A DNA stretch of 24,344 bases from an uncultured Prevotella sp. (GCA_934229335.1 CAKQDQ010000027.1:1-24344); one strand, 5' to 3'; positions 7,540 to 16,977 are shown, counted from the first letter of the stretch. The notes: generated from the sequence alone by a model not told the origin. Numbers and translations are program-made.

Positions 7540-8016
7540 ATGAAAAATCCGATGTACAAACATGATAATGCGATTATTACAGAATGCGCTAATATAGTTA
7601 CATTAAAAAAAATGTTAGAAGTGCCACCTTTTAAGGATAAAGATATGGAGAATTTATATAATAAACTTTTATACTGCCATGTTGTATCGATATTGGATAC
7701 ATATATTGGCAGCATTACAAGATTCCAACTATATCAAAATGGAGAGAAAATCAAAGAAGACAAACCATATCAGAACCCAGAAATTATAAATAATGCACTG
7801 AAAGAAAAGTTAAATATATCAATAGAAATTCCTATAGCCTTAAGCGAAGCTACTACTAAACGAAATTACATTATACATAGATGCGGTATTGATAAATATG
7901 GGAAAAAGATTATTATACGTAGAAGTAACGTACGTAAACTTTATTATGTTTTAAAAGAATTTATTAGTAAAATAAATGAAGCTAAACTATGTAAAGTAGC
8001 AGATGCATTACAGTAA
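7540..8016 (+). CDS. HEPN-like domain protein (putative RNase)
   Basis: A 158-residue, Lys- and Ile-rich cytoplasmic protein with no signal peptide or membrane segment, odd among exported neighbours. Residues about 45-62 (YCHVVSILDTYIGSITRF) form an amphipathic helix, and residues about 105-120 contain ALSEATTKRNYIIHRCG, which carries the R-N-x3-H motif of HEPN ribonucleases, in the sequence context seen in the RiboL-PSP-HEPN and MAE_28990-type families. HEPN proteins cut RNA in toxin and defence systems or serve as their inactive scaffolds. No nucleotidyltransferase or other antitoxin gene is adjacent. It sits 13 bases after the BACON gene and 21 before the giant gene and is more AT-rich than the BACON gene. 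The family call rests on one motif and the helical pattern. Confidence 0.55.
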   Translation: MKNPMYKHDNAIITECANIVTLKKMLEVPPFKDKDMENLYNKLLYCHVVSILDTYIGSITRFQLYQNGEKIKEDKPYQNPEIINNALKEKLNISIEIPIALSEATTKRNYIIHRCGIDKYGKKIIIRRSNVRKLYYVLKEFISKINEAKLCKVADALQ

Positions 8017-8037
8017 TATAAGAATATTAAAATTATT

Positions 8038-11000
8038 ATGAAACGTATTATATTTATACTAATAATAAACTTTATTGTCCTAACAATCAAGGCAACTACT
8101 GTTGTTTCTTGGAGTCTCCCATCAAGTGGTTACCATGAAACATACAAAGAATCCAAAACATTCGTAGCATCAAAAGGTGATGTCATTGAATGTAAATGCA
8201 AAGTGTCATTATCTGCAGGTAGCAAGTTAAGTGTTAAGGTTGATGGAGTAGAATTATATAATGAACAAAGTTATATGTTCTCAGAAGATGGAACATACGA
8301 AGTGAGTTATGAATATTTTCGAGCTGGCGGTGGTTATGCGTATGGTGGAGATATCTACATAACCTTAACACCTGCCGAGGAATTCAAATTAGAAGAAGGT
8401 TCCCAAATAGTTGTAGATTATTTCCGTTATTTATATAATGGGCAGTCACTTAGTTTAACAAAAACATACAAAAATACATCTGATGTGATTATACCCAATT
8501 ATGTAAGTTTTAAGGGACAATCATATAATGTAACTTCGATTGAAGCACTTGTATTCTGGCGTAACACCTCGCTTAAAAGTGTTATAATCCCAAACACAGT
8601 TACAAAAATCGGATCTAGCCTCTTCCTGGGTTGTACATCATTAAAAAAAGTGGTGTTATCAACAAAAATCAAAGAAATTCCGGATCATTGTTTTTCTAGT
8701 TGTAGTAACTTAGTTGATATTAACATTCCTCCAAGTGTGAATAGGATAGGATCAATGGCATTTGAGGAAACAGCATTAAAGAAACTAATATTACCAAATA
8801 GTCTTGAAGAAATTGATGATTATGCATTTGACGATATTGAACTTGACACTATCATCATACCTAACAGCGTAAAGGCGATAGGCGCATATGCATTTGGAGG
8901 TTGTCATACTATCAACAAACTCGTATTAGGAAATGGTTTAGAAGAAATAGGGGAATACGCCTTTAATGCTTGCGACAACATTGGCTCTGTTACTATAGGA
9001 AGTTCGTTGCATGGTGAGCTTAGTGGATTATTCTATGATGAACATACAAGTAATCCTATAAATGTTGATGAACTTATATTTGCAGAAGGTTGTACGGAAA
9101 CCATTCCTACTGTTTTCAACACTACCAAAAAGATTAAAATTCCCAATACTGTAATAGAAATTTCTAATAAGGCATTCTATAACTTCAATAATGTAACAGA
9201 AATAACTTTGCCTAACACTTTAAAATACATAGGTGATTATGCCTTTAATGGATGTTCTAAACTAACAACAATCAATATACCAAATGAATTAGAGTATTTA
9301 GGACAAAATGCATTTAATGGGTGTTCAAACTTATCGTCAACAATAACTATCCCGAACAAATGTTCTAAAGTATCAGAGTATGCTTTCTCTTCTTGTAAAA
9401 GGATTCAAAATGTGAAAATCTGCCAAGGTGTGAAAGATATTGAACAATGTGCTTTTGAAGATTGTAGTCAACTCAAGAATCTAATTTTAGACGAAGGCAT
9501 TGAGAACATTAAAGAACATGCCTTTGAGAACTGTGGAATTGAAAACGATTTAATCTTACCAAACTCTTTAATTTCCGTTGGAGATAGAGCATTTTATAAT
9601 TGCAAGAATATTCCATCCATAACATTTGGTAATAACCTTCAAACAATCGGAGAGGACGCATTTTGGGGATGCAAAAATATTCCAACCATAACATTTGGTA
9701 ATAATCTTCAAACAATCGGGGCAGGCGCATTTGCTGGTTGCAGCAAATTACGTTATTTGGAAGTTCCAAATAACGTAAAGTCCATAGGAGAATACGCTTT
9801 TGCAGGCCTTGATTCACTAAACCATGTAGAAATTGGTAATAATATAACAGAATTAAATAACGTATTTGAACGTGATATCATAAAAAAAATAATAATAGGC
9901 AGCAAGATAAATAAATTAACAGACGGAACCTCTGTCTTTGGTTGGGATGATGAATATGGTAATCCTTTATGTTATCTCTTAACCAACAACACTGTTGAAC
10001 TATCAGCAGGAAAATATCCTCGACAAACTTGTACTATATATGTTGCAGATTCTACGAAATACTCCACCAACGATATAAGAGATTATCAAATACGAAACAT
10101 AGTTTATTCAAAAAGTTGCGAGGTAGAATATACTGGTAAAATGCCTAATATAGATTTCGCAAGTCACTTAGAAGGATATAACGCAACAATAGATACATCA
10201 TGTTTTAATGTTGGCACCTACACTTCTATGGCTGTTGACTTTACTAACGGAGACTTCCATTCAAGAATAAATGTTCCATGTAATTACATTATTACTAAAG
10301 CACCATTGAAAGTTATCGCCGATGATATAAATATACATTATGGTGATACTATACCTTCATTAGATTGTTCTTATATCGGCTTTAAGAACAACGAGACCGC
10401 CGATAATGCTATCTCGACAAAGCCCACTATTACGACTTCGGCAAAGAAAGGGAGTAATGTCGGTACATATACGATAAGCATTGGCGGAGCAGAGGCTCAG
10501 AATTATGATATCACATATCAAAATGCTACACTCGTAATAAATAAGGCGAAACAGACAATAACATGGAATCAAGAGTTTACTAATATCACAAGTGGGTCAA
10601 AAATAGAACTAACCGCAAATACTTCAAGTGGATTACCTATAACATACTCATCATCTGACGTAAAAAAAGCAATTATTACTAACGAAGATGGGAAATACTA
10701 TCTATATCCATTAGAAACAGGAACCATTAGTATCATTGCCACTCAGCAAGGTGACAATAATCATGAAGCCGCCACAAGTGTAACAAAACTCGCTAATATC
10801 ACGCCACAAAAGGTAACAGACATAAAATTAAGCAATACTAATGTAGAAATTACGATAGGACACATTTTTTCTCTATCAGCAACAGTATTACCCAATACTG
10901 CAATAAATAAAAATGTCACATGGTCAAGTTCTAATGAAAGTGTAGCAAAAGTTAATAATGGAATAATCACAGCCATAGGTATTGGAGAAGCATATATATC

Positions 11001-13638
11001 AGTTACATCAACTGATGATAGTAATATTACCAACAAATGTCACGTTACAGTAAAACCTGTTTACGTAACATCTATATATTTTGACGCAAGTTCCTATGAA
11101 ATAGAAGTTGGAAGCACACAAACCATTACGACGTCCATACTACCCAAGAATGCAACATATAAAGAATTGGAATGGAACAGTTCAAACACAAATGTCGCTA
11201 CTGTAGAAAATGGTATCGTAAAAGGATTATCATCTGGTACCTCCGTCATTACAGCCAAGGCGACTGATGGAGGTAACGTCTATACAAATTGTAGCATAAG
11301 AGTTTATCAACCCGTAAAAGATGTGACGATATCTAAGAATACCCTGTCTCTATTAGTAAACGATCAAACCACTCTCACGGCAGTATGCACCCCTTCTAAC
11401 GCTGACAACACAGCAATACAATGGTCTTCTGATAATGAAGAGGTTGCGACAGTATCCCAAGACGGTACTGTAACAGCAAAGAGTGCAGGTATCGCGACAA
11501 TTACTGCAACGACTACCGATGGTAGTAACATCAGTGCATCATGCAAGGTAACAATAAAGAAACACCCACAAAGCATAGTTTGGGAACAGAGCCTTGACGG
11601 ATTGGCTGTGGGAGGTTCGGTGATAGAGGTTAACGCAAAGACATCAAGCGGTTTGCCTGTGTCATATTATTCATCAGCAGATGAACGGATAGTGAACTTC
11701 GTTAGCATAAACGGAAAGTTATACCTTAACCCTGTGAGTCAAGGTACAACCTCTGTTACGGCACGTTTTACTCGTAACAACTATTACGCAGACACAGAAC
11801 TAACAAGGACTGTAACCGTAAAGGAAGGACAGAAATCCACTATTACATTTGACAGTAATGGTGGTAGTAGCGTTATGTCTATAACAGCCCTTTGCGGTGC
11901 ACAGATAGACTGCCCACAATCACCTGAGCGTAATGGTTATACCTTCATGGGGTGGAAACCTGCTTTTCCTGCTACCATGCCATACGAAGACATGACACTC
12001 ACCGCACAGTGGAAGCCGAAGAAATATAAGGTAACATTCATGGCAGACGGAAATGTTATGCAAGAGAATACGCTTGACTACGGAACAGAGATAATACTGC
12101 CAACGAATGAACCTAAGAAAACTGGCTATAGTTTCACAGGTTGGGAACCGGCAGTTGACGCTACCATACCGAGTCATGACGTAACGTATAACGCTGTATT
12201 CAAGCGTGAGAATCATAAAATTACGTTTGACACTGATGGCGGCAGTGTTGTAGAAGCAATAGAAGGACTGTATGATTCTGAATATGCCCAGCCTCAACAA
12301 CCTGTGAAGACTGGATATTCGTTCGCTGGTTGGCAGCCGAGCATTCCTGAAAGAATACCTGCGGAGGATATGAGCGTAAAGGCATTGTGGAAACTTAACA
12401 GACCACAGACGGATCGTAATGAGACGAAAGCGGACTATACAGGATACACTGTATCACTGATATCAGAAGCAAGTGACACAAAGATGTATTACAGCACTGA
12501 CGGCTCTGAGCCAACATCGGCATCAACTCTATACACTACTCCTATCATTATCAACAATGATGTTACGATAAAGGCAATAGCAATAGACAAAAATAACAGC
12601 AAGAGCGAAGTGGCGAGATTTGCATTTAGCGTAATAAAGATGCCGAAGATACAGATAGGCGAAGGTTGGAACTGGGTTACTATCAATGCTAATGGCAAGC
12701 AATCCGCAATTTCTGACATTCTATCTGTAGGCGAATGGACACTTGGTGATGAAGTAAAAAATGACAGTAAGGCGATTTCTTTCTCAGAAGACAAGAAGAA
12801 GTGGTATGGAACATTAGGCGTTGGGACATTTGATAACAATAAGATGTACAAAATACATTCCGCCAAAAGTCAAGTTCTCACGACTAACATCAATGCCGCG
12901 AACCCCGAGAAGGTAGAGATAAGCGTAATGCCTGGCTGGAACTATATCGCTTATCCGCTGGCAACAACAGAAATGCTCGCTGAAGCATTAGCGAACTATG
13001 ACGCAGAAGACGGTGACATCATTAAGTCGCAAGAACAATTCTCTGTTTACGATGCTAAGACCGCTACATGGCAGGGAGAGTTAAAGGCACTAACGTCTGG
13101 TCGTGGCTACATGATAAAACGCAAGGAAGGAGCAAGAAACGCAAAGTTTAGATTCATGGCAAGTACAGGCGTTACGGAAAATGAAGAAACTGTACGAAGT
13201 TCTAAGTACGCCAACAACATGAACCTCATCGCTACGATTAGTGGACTACCAATAGAAAACGGTGACAGCATTGTAGCGGTATGCAACAACGAGATACGCG
13301 GCTGTGCGTCAATACAAACCGATAGTAAGGCATATCTTACTATACAGGGTAACAAGAACGATATTATGACCATGCGGCTAATGCGTAATGGTAATGTCGT
13401 AGCATACGCCAATAGCAGCATACAATATGCAGATGATACGGTAGTGGGAACTGTAGATAATCCTACAAGCATCAAGTTCAACAAGTATGATAACGGCATC
13501 GGCACAATAACTGCTATATACGACACTAACGGTAGAGCAATGAAAACAACTGATATTGACACTTTACCGTTAGGGACATATCTTATTCACTCTATTCTGA
13601 AAGGAGCATCAAAGATTACCAAGATAAATAAAAGATAA
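8038..13638 (+). CDS. Giant BspA-like LRR / Ig-like / InlB-repeat surface protein
   Basis: An 1866-residue exported protein. Residues 1-19 are a signal peptide. About 140-650 are BspA-type LRR_5 repeats (IPNSVKAIGAYAFGGC pattern, unit 23 residues). About 693-837 are MBG-like domains (YNATIDTSC..., HYGDTIP...NYDITY). Two homologous Ig-like units with SSGLP(I/V)(T/S)Y lie at about 838-924 and 1177-1264 and bracket three Big_2 domains (926-1176). Three InlB/Flg_new repeats (FDSNGG...GYTFMGW) occupy about 1266-1454, a chitobiase-C-like domain (MYYSTDGSEPT) about 1467-1530, two GWNW/GWNY modules about 1542-1720, a VAV-RG module about 1738-1820, and a C-terminus resembling a type IX sorting domain (IYDTNGRAMK...LPLGTYLIH). 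Such proteins act in adhesion and co-aggregation. It lies 21 bases after the HEPN-like gene and 4 before a lipoprotein gene. Confidence 0.9.
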   Translation: MKRIIFILIINFIVLTIKATTVVSWSLPSSGYHETYKESKTFVASKGDVIECKCKVSLSAGSKLSVKVDGVELYNEQSYMFSEDGTYEVSYEYFRAGGGYAYGGDIYITLTPAEEFKLEEGSQIVVDYFRYLYNGQSLSLTKTYKNTSDVIIPNYVSFKGQSYNVTSIEALVFWRNTSLKSVIIPNTVTKIGSSLFLGCTSLKKVVLSTKIKEIPDHCFSSCSNLVDINIPPSVNRIGSMAFEETALKKLILPNSLEEIDDYAFDDIELDTIIIPNSVKAIGAYAFGGCHTINKLVLGNGLEEIGEYAFNACDNIGSVTIGSSLHGELSGLFYDEHTSNPINVDELIFAEGCTETIPTVFNTTKKIKIPNTVIEISNKAFYNFNNVTEITLPNTLKYIGDYAFNGCSKLTTINIPNELEYLGQNAFNGCSNLSSTITIPNKCSKVSEYAFSSCKRIQNVKICQGVKDIEQCAFEDCSQLKNLILDEGIENIKEHAFENCGIENDLILPNSLISVGDRAFYNCKNIPSITFGNNLQTIGEDAFWGCKNIPTITFGNNLQTIGAGAFAGCSKLRYLEVPNNVKSIGEYAFAGLDSLNHVEIGNNITELNNVFERDIIKKIIIGSKINKLTDGTSVFGWDDEYGNPLCYLLTNNTVELSAGKYPRQTCTIYVADSTKYSTNDIRDYQIRNIVYSKSCEVEYTGKMPNIDFASHLEGYNATIDTSCFNVGTYTSMAVDFTNGDFHSRINVPCNYIITKAPLKVIADDINIHYGDTIPSLDCSYIGFKNNETADNAISTKPTITTSAKKGSNVGTYTISIGGAEAQNYDITYQNATLVINKAKQTITWNQEFTNITSGSKIELTANTSSGLPITYSSSDVKKAIITNEDGKYYLYPLETGTISIIATQQGDNNHEAATSVTKLANITPQKVTDIKLSNTNVEITIGHIFSLSATVLPNTAINKNVTWSSSNESVAKVNNGIITAIGIGEAYISVTSTDDSNITNKCHVTVKPVYVTSIYFDASSYEIEVGSTQTITTSILPKNATYKELEWNSSNTNVATVENGIVKGLSSGTSVITAKATDGGNVYTNCSIRVYQPVKDVTISKNTLSLLVNDQTTLTAVCTPSNADNTAIQWSSDNEEVATVSQDGTVTAKSAGIATITATTTDGSNISASCKVTIKKHPQSIVWEQSLDGLAVGGSVIEVNAKTSSGLPVSYYSSADERIVNFVSINGKLYLNPVSQGTTSVTARFTRNNYYADTELTRTVTVKEGQKSTITFDSNGGSSVMSITALCGAQIDCPQSPERNGYTFMGWKPAFPATMPYEDMTLTAQWKPKKYKVTFMADGNVMQENTLDYGTEIILPTNEPKKTGYSFTGWEPAVDATIPSHDVTYNAVFKRENHKITFDTDGGSVVEAIEGLYDSEYAQPQQPVKTGYSFAGWQPSIPERIPAEDMSVKALWKLNRPQTDRNETKADYTGYTVSLISEASDTKMYYSTDGSEPTSASTLYTTPIIINNDVTIKAIAIDKNNSKSEVARFAFSVIKMPKIQIGEGWNWVTINANGKQSAISDILSVGEWTLGDEVKNDSKAISFSEDKKKWYGTLGVGTFDNNKMYKIHSAKSQVLTTNINAANPEKVEISVMPGWNYIAYPLATTEMLAEALANYDAEDGDIIKSQEQFSVYDAKTATWQGELKALTSGRGYMIKRKEGARNAKFRFMASTGVTENEETVRSSKYANNMNLIATISGLPIENGDSIVAVCNNEIRGCASIQTDSKAYLTIQGNKNDIMTMRLMRNGNVVAYANSSIQYADDTVVGTVDNPTSIKFNKYDNGIGTITAIYDTNGRAMKTTDIDTLPLGTYLIHSILKGASKITKINKR
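9602..9719 (+). repeat. Recent tandem duplication of one LRR unit
   Basis: Segments 9602-9650 and 9671-9719 are nearly identical and offset by 69 bases, exactly one 23-residue LRR (ITFGNNLQTIG twice). They differ at only about four positions, so the repeat number has changed recently within the giant gene. Confidence 0.85.
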
Positions 13639-13642
13639 GATT

Positions 13643-14158
13643 ATGAAGAAGATATTTTTTCTATTGCTAACGGCAATGATAACTTTTGCCCTTAACTCAT
13701 GTGGCGGAGGTGATGATAACGGAACGGAAGACCCCGGCAATAGCAATACAAACAAGCCTGCAGACACAAAGCCTGAGCATCCATCGACTCCTTCAACATC
13801 AGAGTTTGAAACTCCAACGGATTGGTACGTTACGGCATCATGCGCTGACAATATGCACTTCTATATACTGATGCCAGAGGGCATTTCCGAGAACATGACG
13901 GCGAACGACCAAGTCGCAGTATTCTGTGGAACGGAATGTAGGGGGAGAGGCATCTATATAGACGGGCCCAAGGGAAAATACTGGGACGTATATCCTGTTG
14001 TAGGTGAAAAGGGAGAGATTATGAGCGTAATGTATTACTCTACTAAGACAAAGCACATATATAGGTCAAGCGATACATTTGTGTTCTATGCAGACCAACA
14101 CTATGGCGAGATAGACTCACCCAAGACACTCTCAATGAAATTAGTTACAAAAGAATGA
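13643..14158 (+). CDS. Small lipoprotein sharing a module with the giant protein
   Basis: A 171-residue lipoprotein with lipobox LNSC (Cys20) followed by GGGDDNGTED, an acidic signal of the kind that directs Bacteroidetes lipoproteins to the cell surface. Residues 25-50 are a Pro/Thr/Ser-rich linker. The remaining globular part (about 55-168) contains DQVAVFCGTECRGRG...TFVFYADQHYGEIDSPKTLSM, which lines up with DSIVAVCNNEIRGCA...IQYADDTVVGTVDNPTSIKF near residues 1738-1815 of the upstream giant protein. I know no name for this module. The gene starts four bases after the giant gene and overlaps the next gene by four (ATGA), so translation is coupled and a joint function at the surface is likely. 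Confidence 0.8.
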   Translation: MKKIFFLLLTAMITFALNSCGGGDDNGTEDPGNSNTNKPADTKPEHPSTPSTSEFETPTDWYVTASCADNMHFYILMPEGISENMTANDQVAVFCGTECRGRGIYIDGPKGKYWDVYPVVGEKGEIMSVMYYSTKTKHIYRSSDTFVFYADQHYGEIDSPKTLSMKLVTKE

Positions 14159-15960
14159 ATAGAATATTTTTTTTGATAATACACTGCATCATATCAACAG
14201 CACTTTATGCGATAGATTGGGACACAGTGACGTCTTCTGGTAATTACTATTACGGTACAGGTACAGGAACGACGGAACAAGAGGCAGGTAATGCTGCACT
14301 TGATAATCTACTACAGATGGTGGCTGTTCATGTATCGAGCGATTTCAAAAGCATATATGACGGTACGAGCGTTAATGGTATTACGGATTATAAGGAAAGT
14401 GTGCGCCAATGCGTACAGACGTATGCACAGTCGTCACTAACTAATGTGCAGACATGGCCTGTCGGCAAAAAAGACGGTTTGTTTATCGTAAGGAAATATA
14501 TGCTTGTCTCAGAACTGGAGAAAATGTATGAAGAACGCATCGACAGACTAAAGAATATGGTAAGACTGGCTGACTGGTCATTAGAGATAGGTAATGTAGA
14601 CATAGCCTTACAGCATTACTATTGGGCTTACACTTTGCTGCGGTCCTTGCAATTTCCTAATAAAGTAATAGACAGTAATGGTAACATTTTGATAAATACT
14701 CTGCCAATAAAGATCCGAGATATCCTTAACAATATAAAAGTTGAGTATATGGGGCGCACTGGTTGTGAAGTAAATCTACGGTTCACATACAAAGGTACAC
14801 CTACCACTATCGACTTTACATATAACGACGGCAGAGCAGACAACTGCGATGGTAAGGCGGAAGGAGGAAATGCCTTCGTAGAAATGGCTCCAGGACATGA
14901 GAATGATGAAGCCATACATCTGAACATTGAATATGAGTACAAGAATTGGGCAAGAGGAGATGCTGAGATGCAAAGCGTGCTAAAGGTTATTCCCAAACGT
15001 AGTTTCTGTAAAGAGTTTGTTGTTCAAACACCAGTTAACAGAACTACAAAGATCGTTTCTTCTGTATCTTCACCTAAAGAAAATTATACGCTAATAAATT
15101 CTAAAATTGATAATGCGATTTATCAGAAAAATATAGATAAGGTTATAAAGGCCTTGAGTATGCGTCAGTACGATATGGCGGCTGACTGTTTTACAGGACG
15201 TGGACTTAGCAATTTTCTTAAATTAATTAGAGGCAGGAAAGGGCGAGTCATAGGAAAACCGAACATAACACTATATCCATACGCTGACAATAAAGTCGTA
15301 GCAAGGGGAATACAAATGGCTTTCAGCGTAACAGAGAGGGGACATAAGACGACCTTCGTAGAAGACATAATCCTTACCTTTGACCGTGACGGCATGATAA
15401 GTAACCTAACTTTCGGCATTGGTCATCAGGCAGAAGAGGACCTATTAAACAAGAACGTATCATGGGGAGAAAAGGTGAGACAACAGATTATGGGTTTTCT
15501 GGAAAACTATAAAACTGCATATTGCTTAAAAGATACCGCTTACATACGCTCTATATTTGATGATAATGCAACCATCATTGTAGGTCACGTTGCCAAAAGA
15601 ACTACTTACCCAGGAATGACAGACTGTCAACTGTCGGCAATCGGGCGCGAGATTGTGACATATAGACAATACACCAAGACGGAATATATACGGAACCTTA
15701 GACGTACCTGCGAAAGGAATAACTTTATCAACATCAAATTCACCAATAATGACATCATGAAGTTAGACAAGTTGAAAGGCGATATATTCTCAATACAGAT
15801 AGGACAAGAATATAATTCATCTACTTATGCAGACAAGGGATTCCTGTTTCTCATGGTTGACATGACAAACGCAGAAGAACCTTTAATTAAAATAAGGACA
15901 TGGCAGCCTAAGCCCGACCCACAGTTCGGACTGTACGGTGCCGGACATTTCTATAATTAA
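14155..15960 (+). CDS. LPP20-like exported protein with NTF2-like C-terminus
   Basis: A 601-residue exported protein. Residues 1-19 form a signal peptide (IISTALYA) without a lipobox cysteine. Residues about 30-125 (YYYGTGTGTTEQEAGNAALDNL followed by a beta segment and the YMLVSELEKMYEER helix) resemble the LPP20 fold, in which a G-x-G-x-x-x-x-E-A helix is typical. A helical piece at about 130-170 could be TPR-like (WSLEIGNVDIALQHYYWAYTLL). The middle is beta-rich. Residues about 440-595 (MGFLENYKTAYCLKDTAYIRSIFDDNATIIVGHV...) look NTF2/SnoaL-like. It overlaps the preceding lipoprotein gene by four bases and ends 22 bases before the next LPP20-like gene. Family names are from pattern only. 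The role is unknown, probably periplasmic or outer-membrane associated. Confidence 0.65.
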   Translation: MNRIFFLIIHCIISTALYAIDWDTVTSSGNYYYGTGTGTTEQEAGNAALDNLLQMVAVHVSSDFKSIYDGTSVNGITDYKESVRQCVQTYAQSSLTNVQTWPVGKKDGLFIVRKYMLVSELEKMYEERIDRLKNMVRLADWSLEIGNVDIALQHYYWAYTLLRSLQFPNKVIDSNGNILINTLPIKIRDILNNIKVEYMGRTGCEVNLRFTYKGTPTTIDFTYNDGRADNCDGKAEGGNAFVEMAPGHENDEAIHLNIEYEYKNWARGDAEMQSVLKVIPKRSFCKEFVVQTPVNRTTKIVSSVSSPKENYTLINSKIDNAIYQKNIDKVIKALSMRQYDMAADCFTGRGLSNFLKLIRGRKGRVIGKPNITLYPYADNKVVARGIQMAFSVTERGHKTTFVEDIILTFDRDGMISNLTFGIGHQAEEDLLNKNVSWGEKVRQQIMGFLENYKTAYCLKDTAYIRSIFDDNATIIVGHVAKRTTYPGMTDCQLSAIGREIVTYRQYTKTEYIRNLRRTCERNNFINIKFTNNDIMKLDKLKGDIFSIQIGQEYNSSTYADKGFLFLMVDMTNAEEPLIKIRTWQPKPDPQFGLYGAGHFYN

Positions 15961-15982
15961 TAACTTTCAAACACTTAAACGT

Positions 15983-16669
15983 ATGAAAAGATTTTTGACA
16001 ATCATGGCTGCAACGCTTATCGCTGCCACCAGTTTTGCGCAAACTGCGCAAGAACTTGCAGAACGACAACAAGAACTGAACAAGATTAACTTGAAGATGC
16101 TTAATGCCAAACCTACGAAAGACTCTAAAAAACAGGCAAAGCAATTAACGAAGCAAGGCTGGACGATACCTGCTGGAGAGAAAACTATAGAAAAGCAGGT
16201 TACGGAGAGCCAACTACGTGGTGAGGAACTGATGACGGACGAAGGTGGTAATATCTGCAAGAGATTTATTATGCACACTGCAAGCCAAGTAGCTGGAACA
16301 TATAACGCTGCATACGCTGCTGCACGCAACGCTGCTATGACGGAGATTGCGACAAGTCTGAAAAGTCAAATTGTTGCCGCTATGCAGTCAAAATTGGACA
16401 ACTCACAGACGTCTGCTATCACAGCTACCACTGTTGATAAGTTTAACCAGCGTGCAAAGGCTATCGTTGACGAATGTCTCACTAACAGCATTCCTGTATT
16501 AGTTATCTATCGTGTTCTGAACAATAACAATTATGAGGTGCAGACACGCATAGCGTTTGATAAAAAGGAACTTTCCGCACGTCTAAAGCGTAACATGAAG
16601 AAAGAATTGGAGCAAGAGGGTGATGAATTAAATAAAATTGTTGATGAGACATTAAGTAAATATCAGTAG
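15983..16669 (+). CDS. Secreted LPP20-like coiled-coil protein
   Basis: A 228-residue protein starting MKRFLTIMAATLIAATSFAQ, a clear signal peptide, which sets the start at 15983 rather than an in-frame ATG at 15938 that would lie inside the previous gene. Residues 20-60 are a charged helix (AQELAERQQELNKINLK). About 60-90 contain GWTIPAGEKTIEKQV. About 95-140 (YNAAYAAARNAAMTEIATSLKSQIVAAM) resemble the LPP20 helix-strand core, and the C-terminus is again helical and charged. It is last in the operon. Bases 16128-16252 of this gene recur at 18560-18684 beyond the next ATPase gene, so this locus has recombined. Function unknown, perhaps a partner of the preceding protein. Confidence 0.7.
   Translation: MKRFLTIMAATLIAATSFAQTAQELAERQQELNKINLKMLNAKPTKDSKKQAKQLTKQGWTIPAGEKTIEKQVTESQLRGEELMTDEGGNICKRFIMHTASQVAGTYNAAYAAARNAAMTEIATSLKSQIVAAMQSKLDNSQTSAITATTVDKFNQRAKAIVDECLTNSIPVLVIYRVLNNNNYEVQTRIAFDKKELSARLKRNMKKELEQEGDELNKIVDETLSKYQ
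16128..16252 (+). repeat. 125-bp direct repeat, intact copy
   Basis: This part of the last operon gene is repeated at 18560-18684 in the same orientation with three transitions in 125 positions. The two copies flank the ATPase_2/DUF234 gene and its promoter region. Confidence 0.95.
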
Positions 16670-16709
16670 ATTAACGATATTTTCTACAATTCAAGTAGGA
16701 GGATAGATG

Positions 16710-16772
16710 TTATGGGTGGTTTTATAAATTAGCAATGTTATATTTTGAACATATTTATAGAACCACCCATAA
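16710..16772. repeat. 20-bp stem-loop downstream of the operon
   Basis: Arms 16710-16729 and 16753-16772 pair with one mismatch around a 23-base loop. It lies 41 bases after the operon's last stop and faces the convergent ATPase gene. Neither side has a T-run, so it is not a textbook intrinsic terminator, though it may stop transcription or protect the 3' end. A GGAGG and a six-codon ORF (ATG at 16707) run into the left arm. Confidence 0.65.
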
Positions 16773-16977
16773 ATAATTTACATTAAGTAATATTGAAAAA
16801 AATAACGTACGCTGTTTTTACCTCACATTGCTGAGATATTATGGGGATATGAAGATGGTTGCCCTCCACCACCCAGCGGGGGAGAAGCGAAAGCGGAGGG
16901 GGACGATGCGAGCATCGGGATTGATGAACTACCACAAAATAGCCAGCAAGATGAGACAAGAAATGCGAAAGATGACA
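16773..16977. other. Convergent intergenic region with GC-rich patch
   Basis: AT-rich DNA up to about 16850, then a GC-rich patch (about 16860-16920) containing AGCGGGGGAGAAGCGAAAGC and GATGCGAGCATC. The latter resembles, inverted, the ATGCTCGCAT and C5 runs of the leader element near 3510-3555. A 59-codon open frame without any ATG (16806-16985) crosses it and has coding-like acidic composition near its end, possibly a gene remnant. No complete gene is supported. Confidence 0.35.

Noticed and set aside
7540..8016. Complete toxin-antitoxin module
   Set aside because: The HEPN-like gene has no small partner gene on either side; both neighbours are exported proteins.
12489..13562. Long antisense ORFs with hydrophobic products under the giant gene
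   Set aside because: They are antisense to Ser/Thr/Asp/Lys-rich repeat domains, which produces artificial hydrophobic frames; no start signals or family resemblance.
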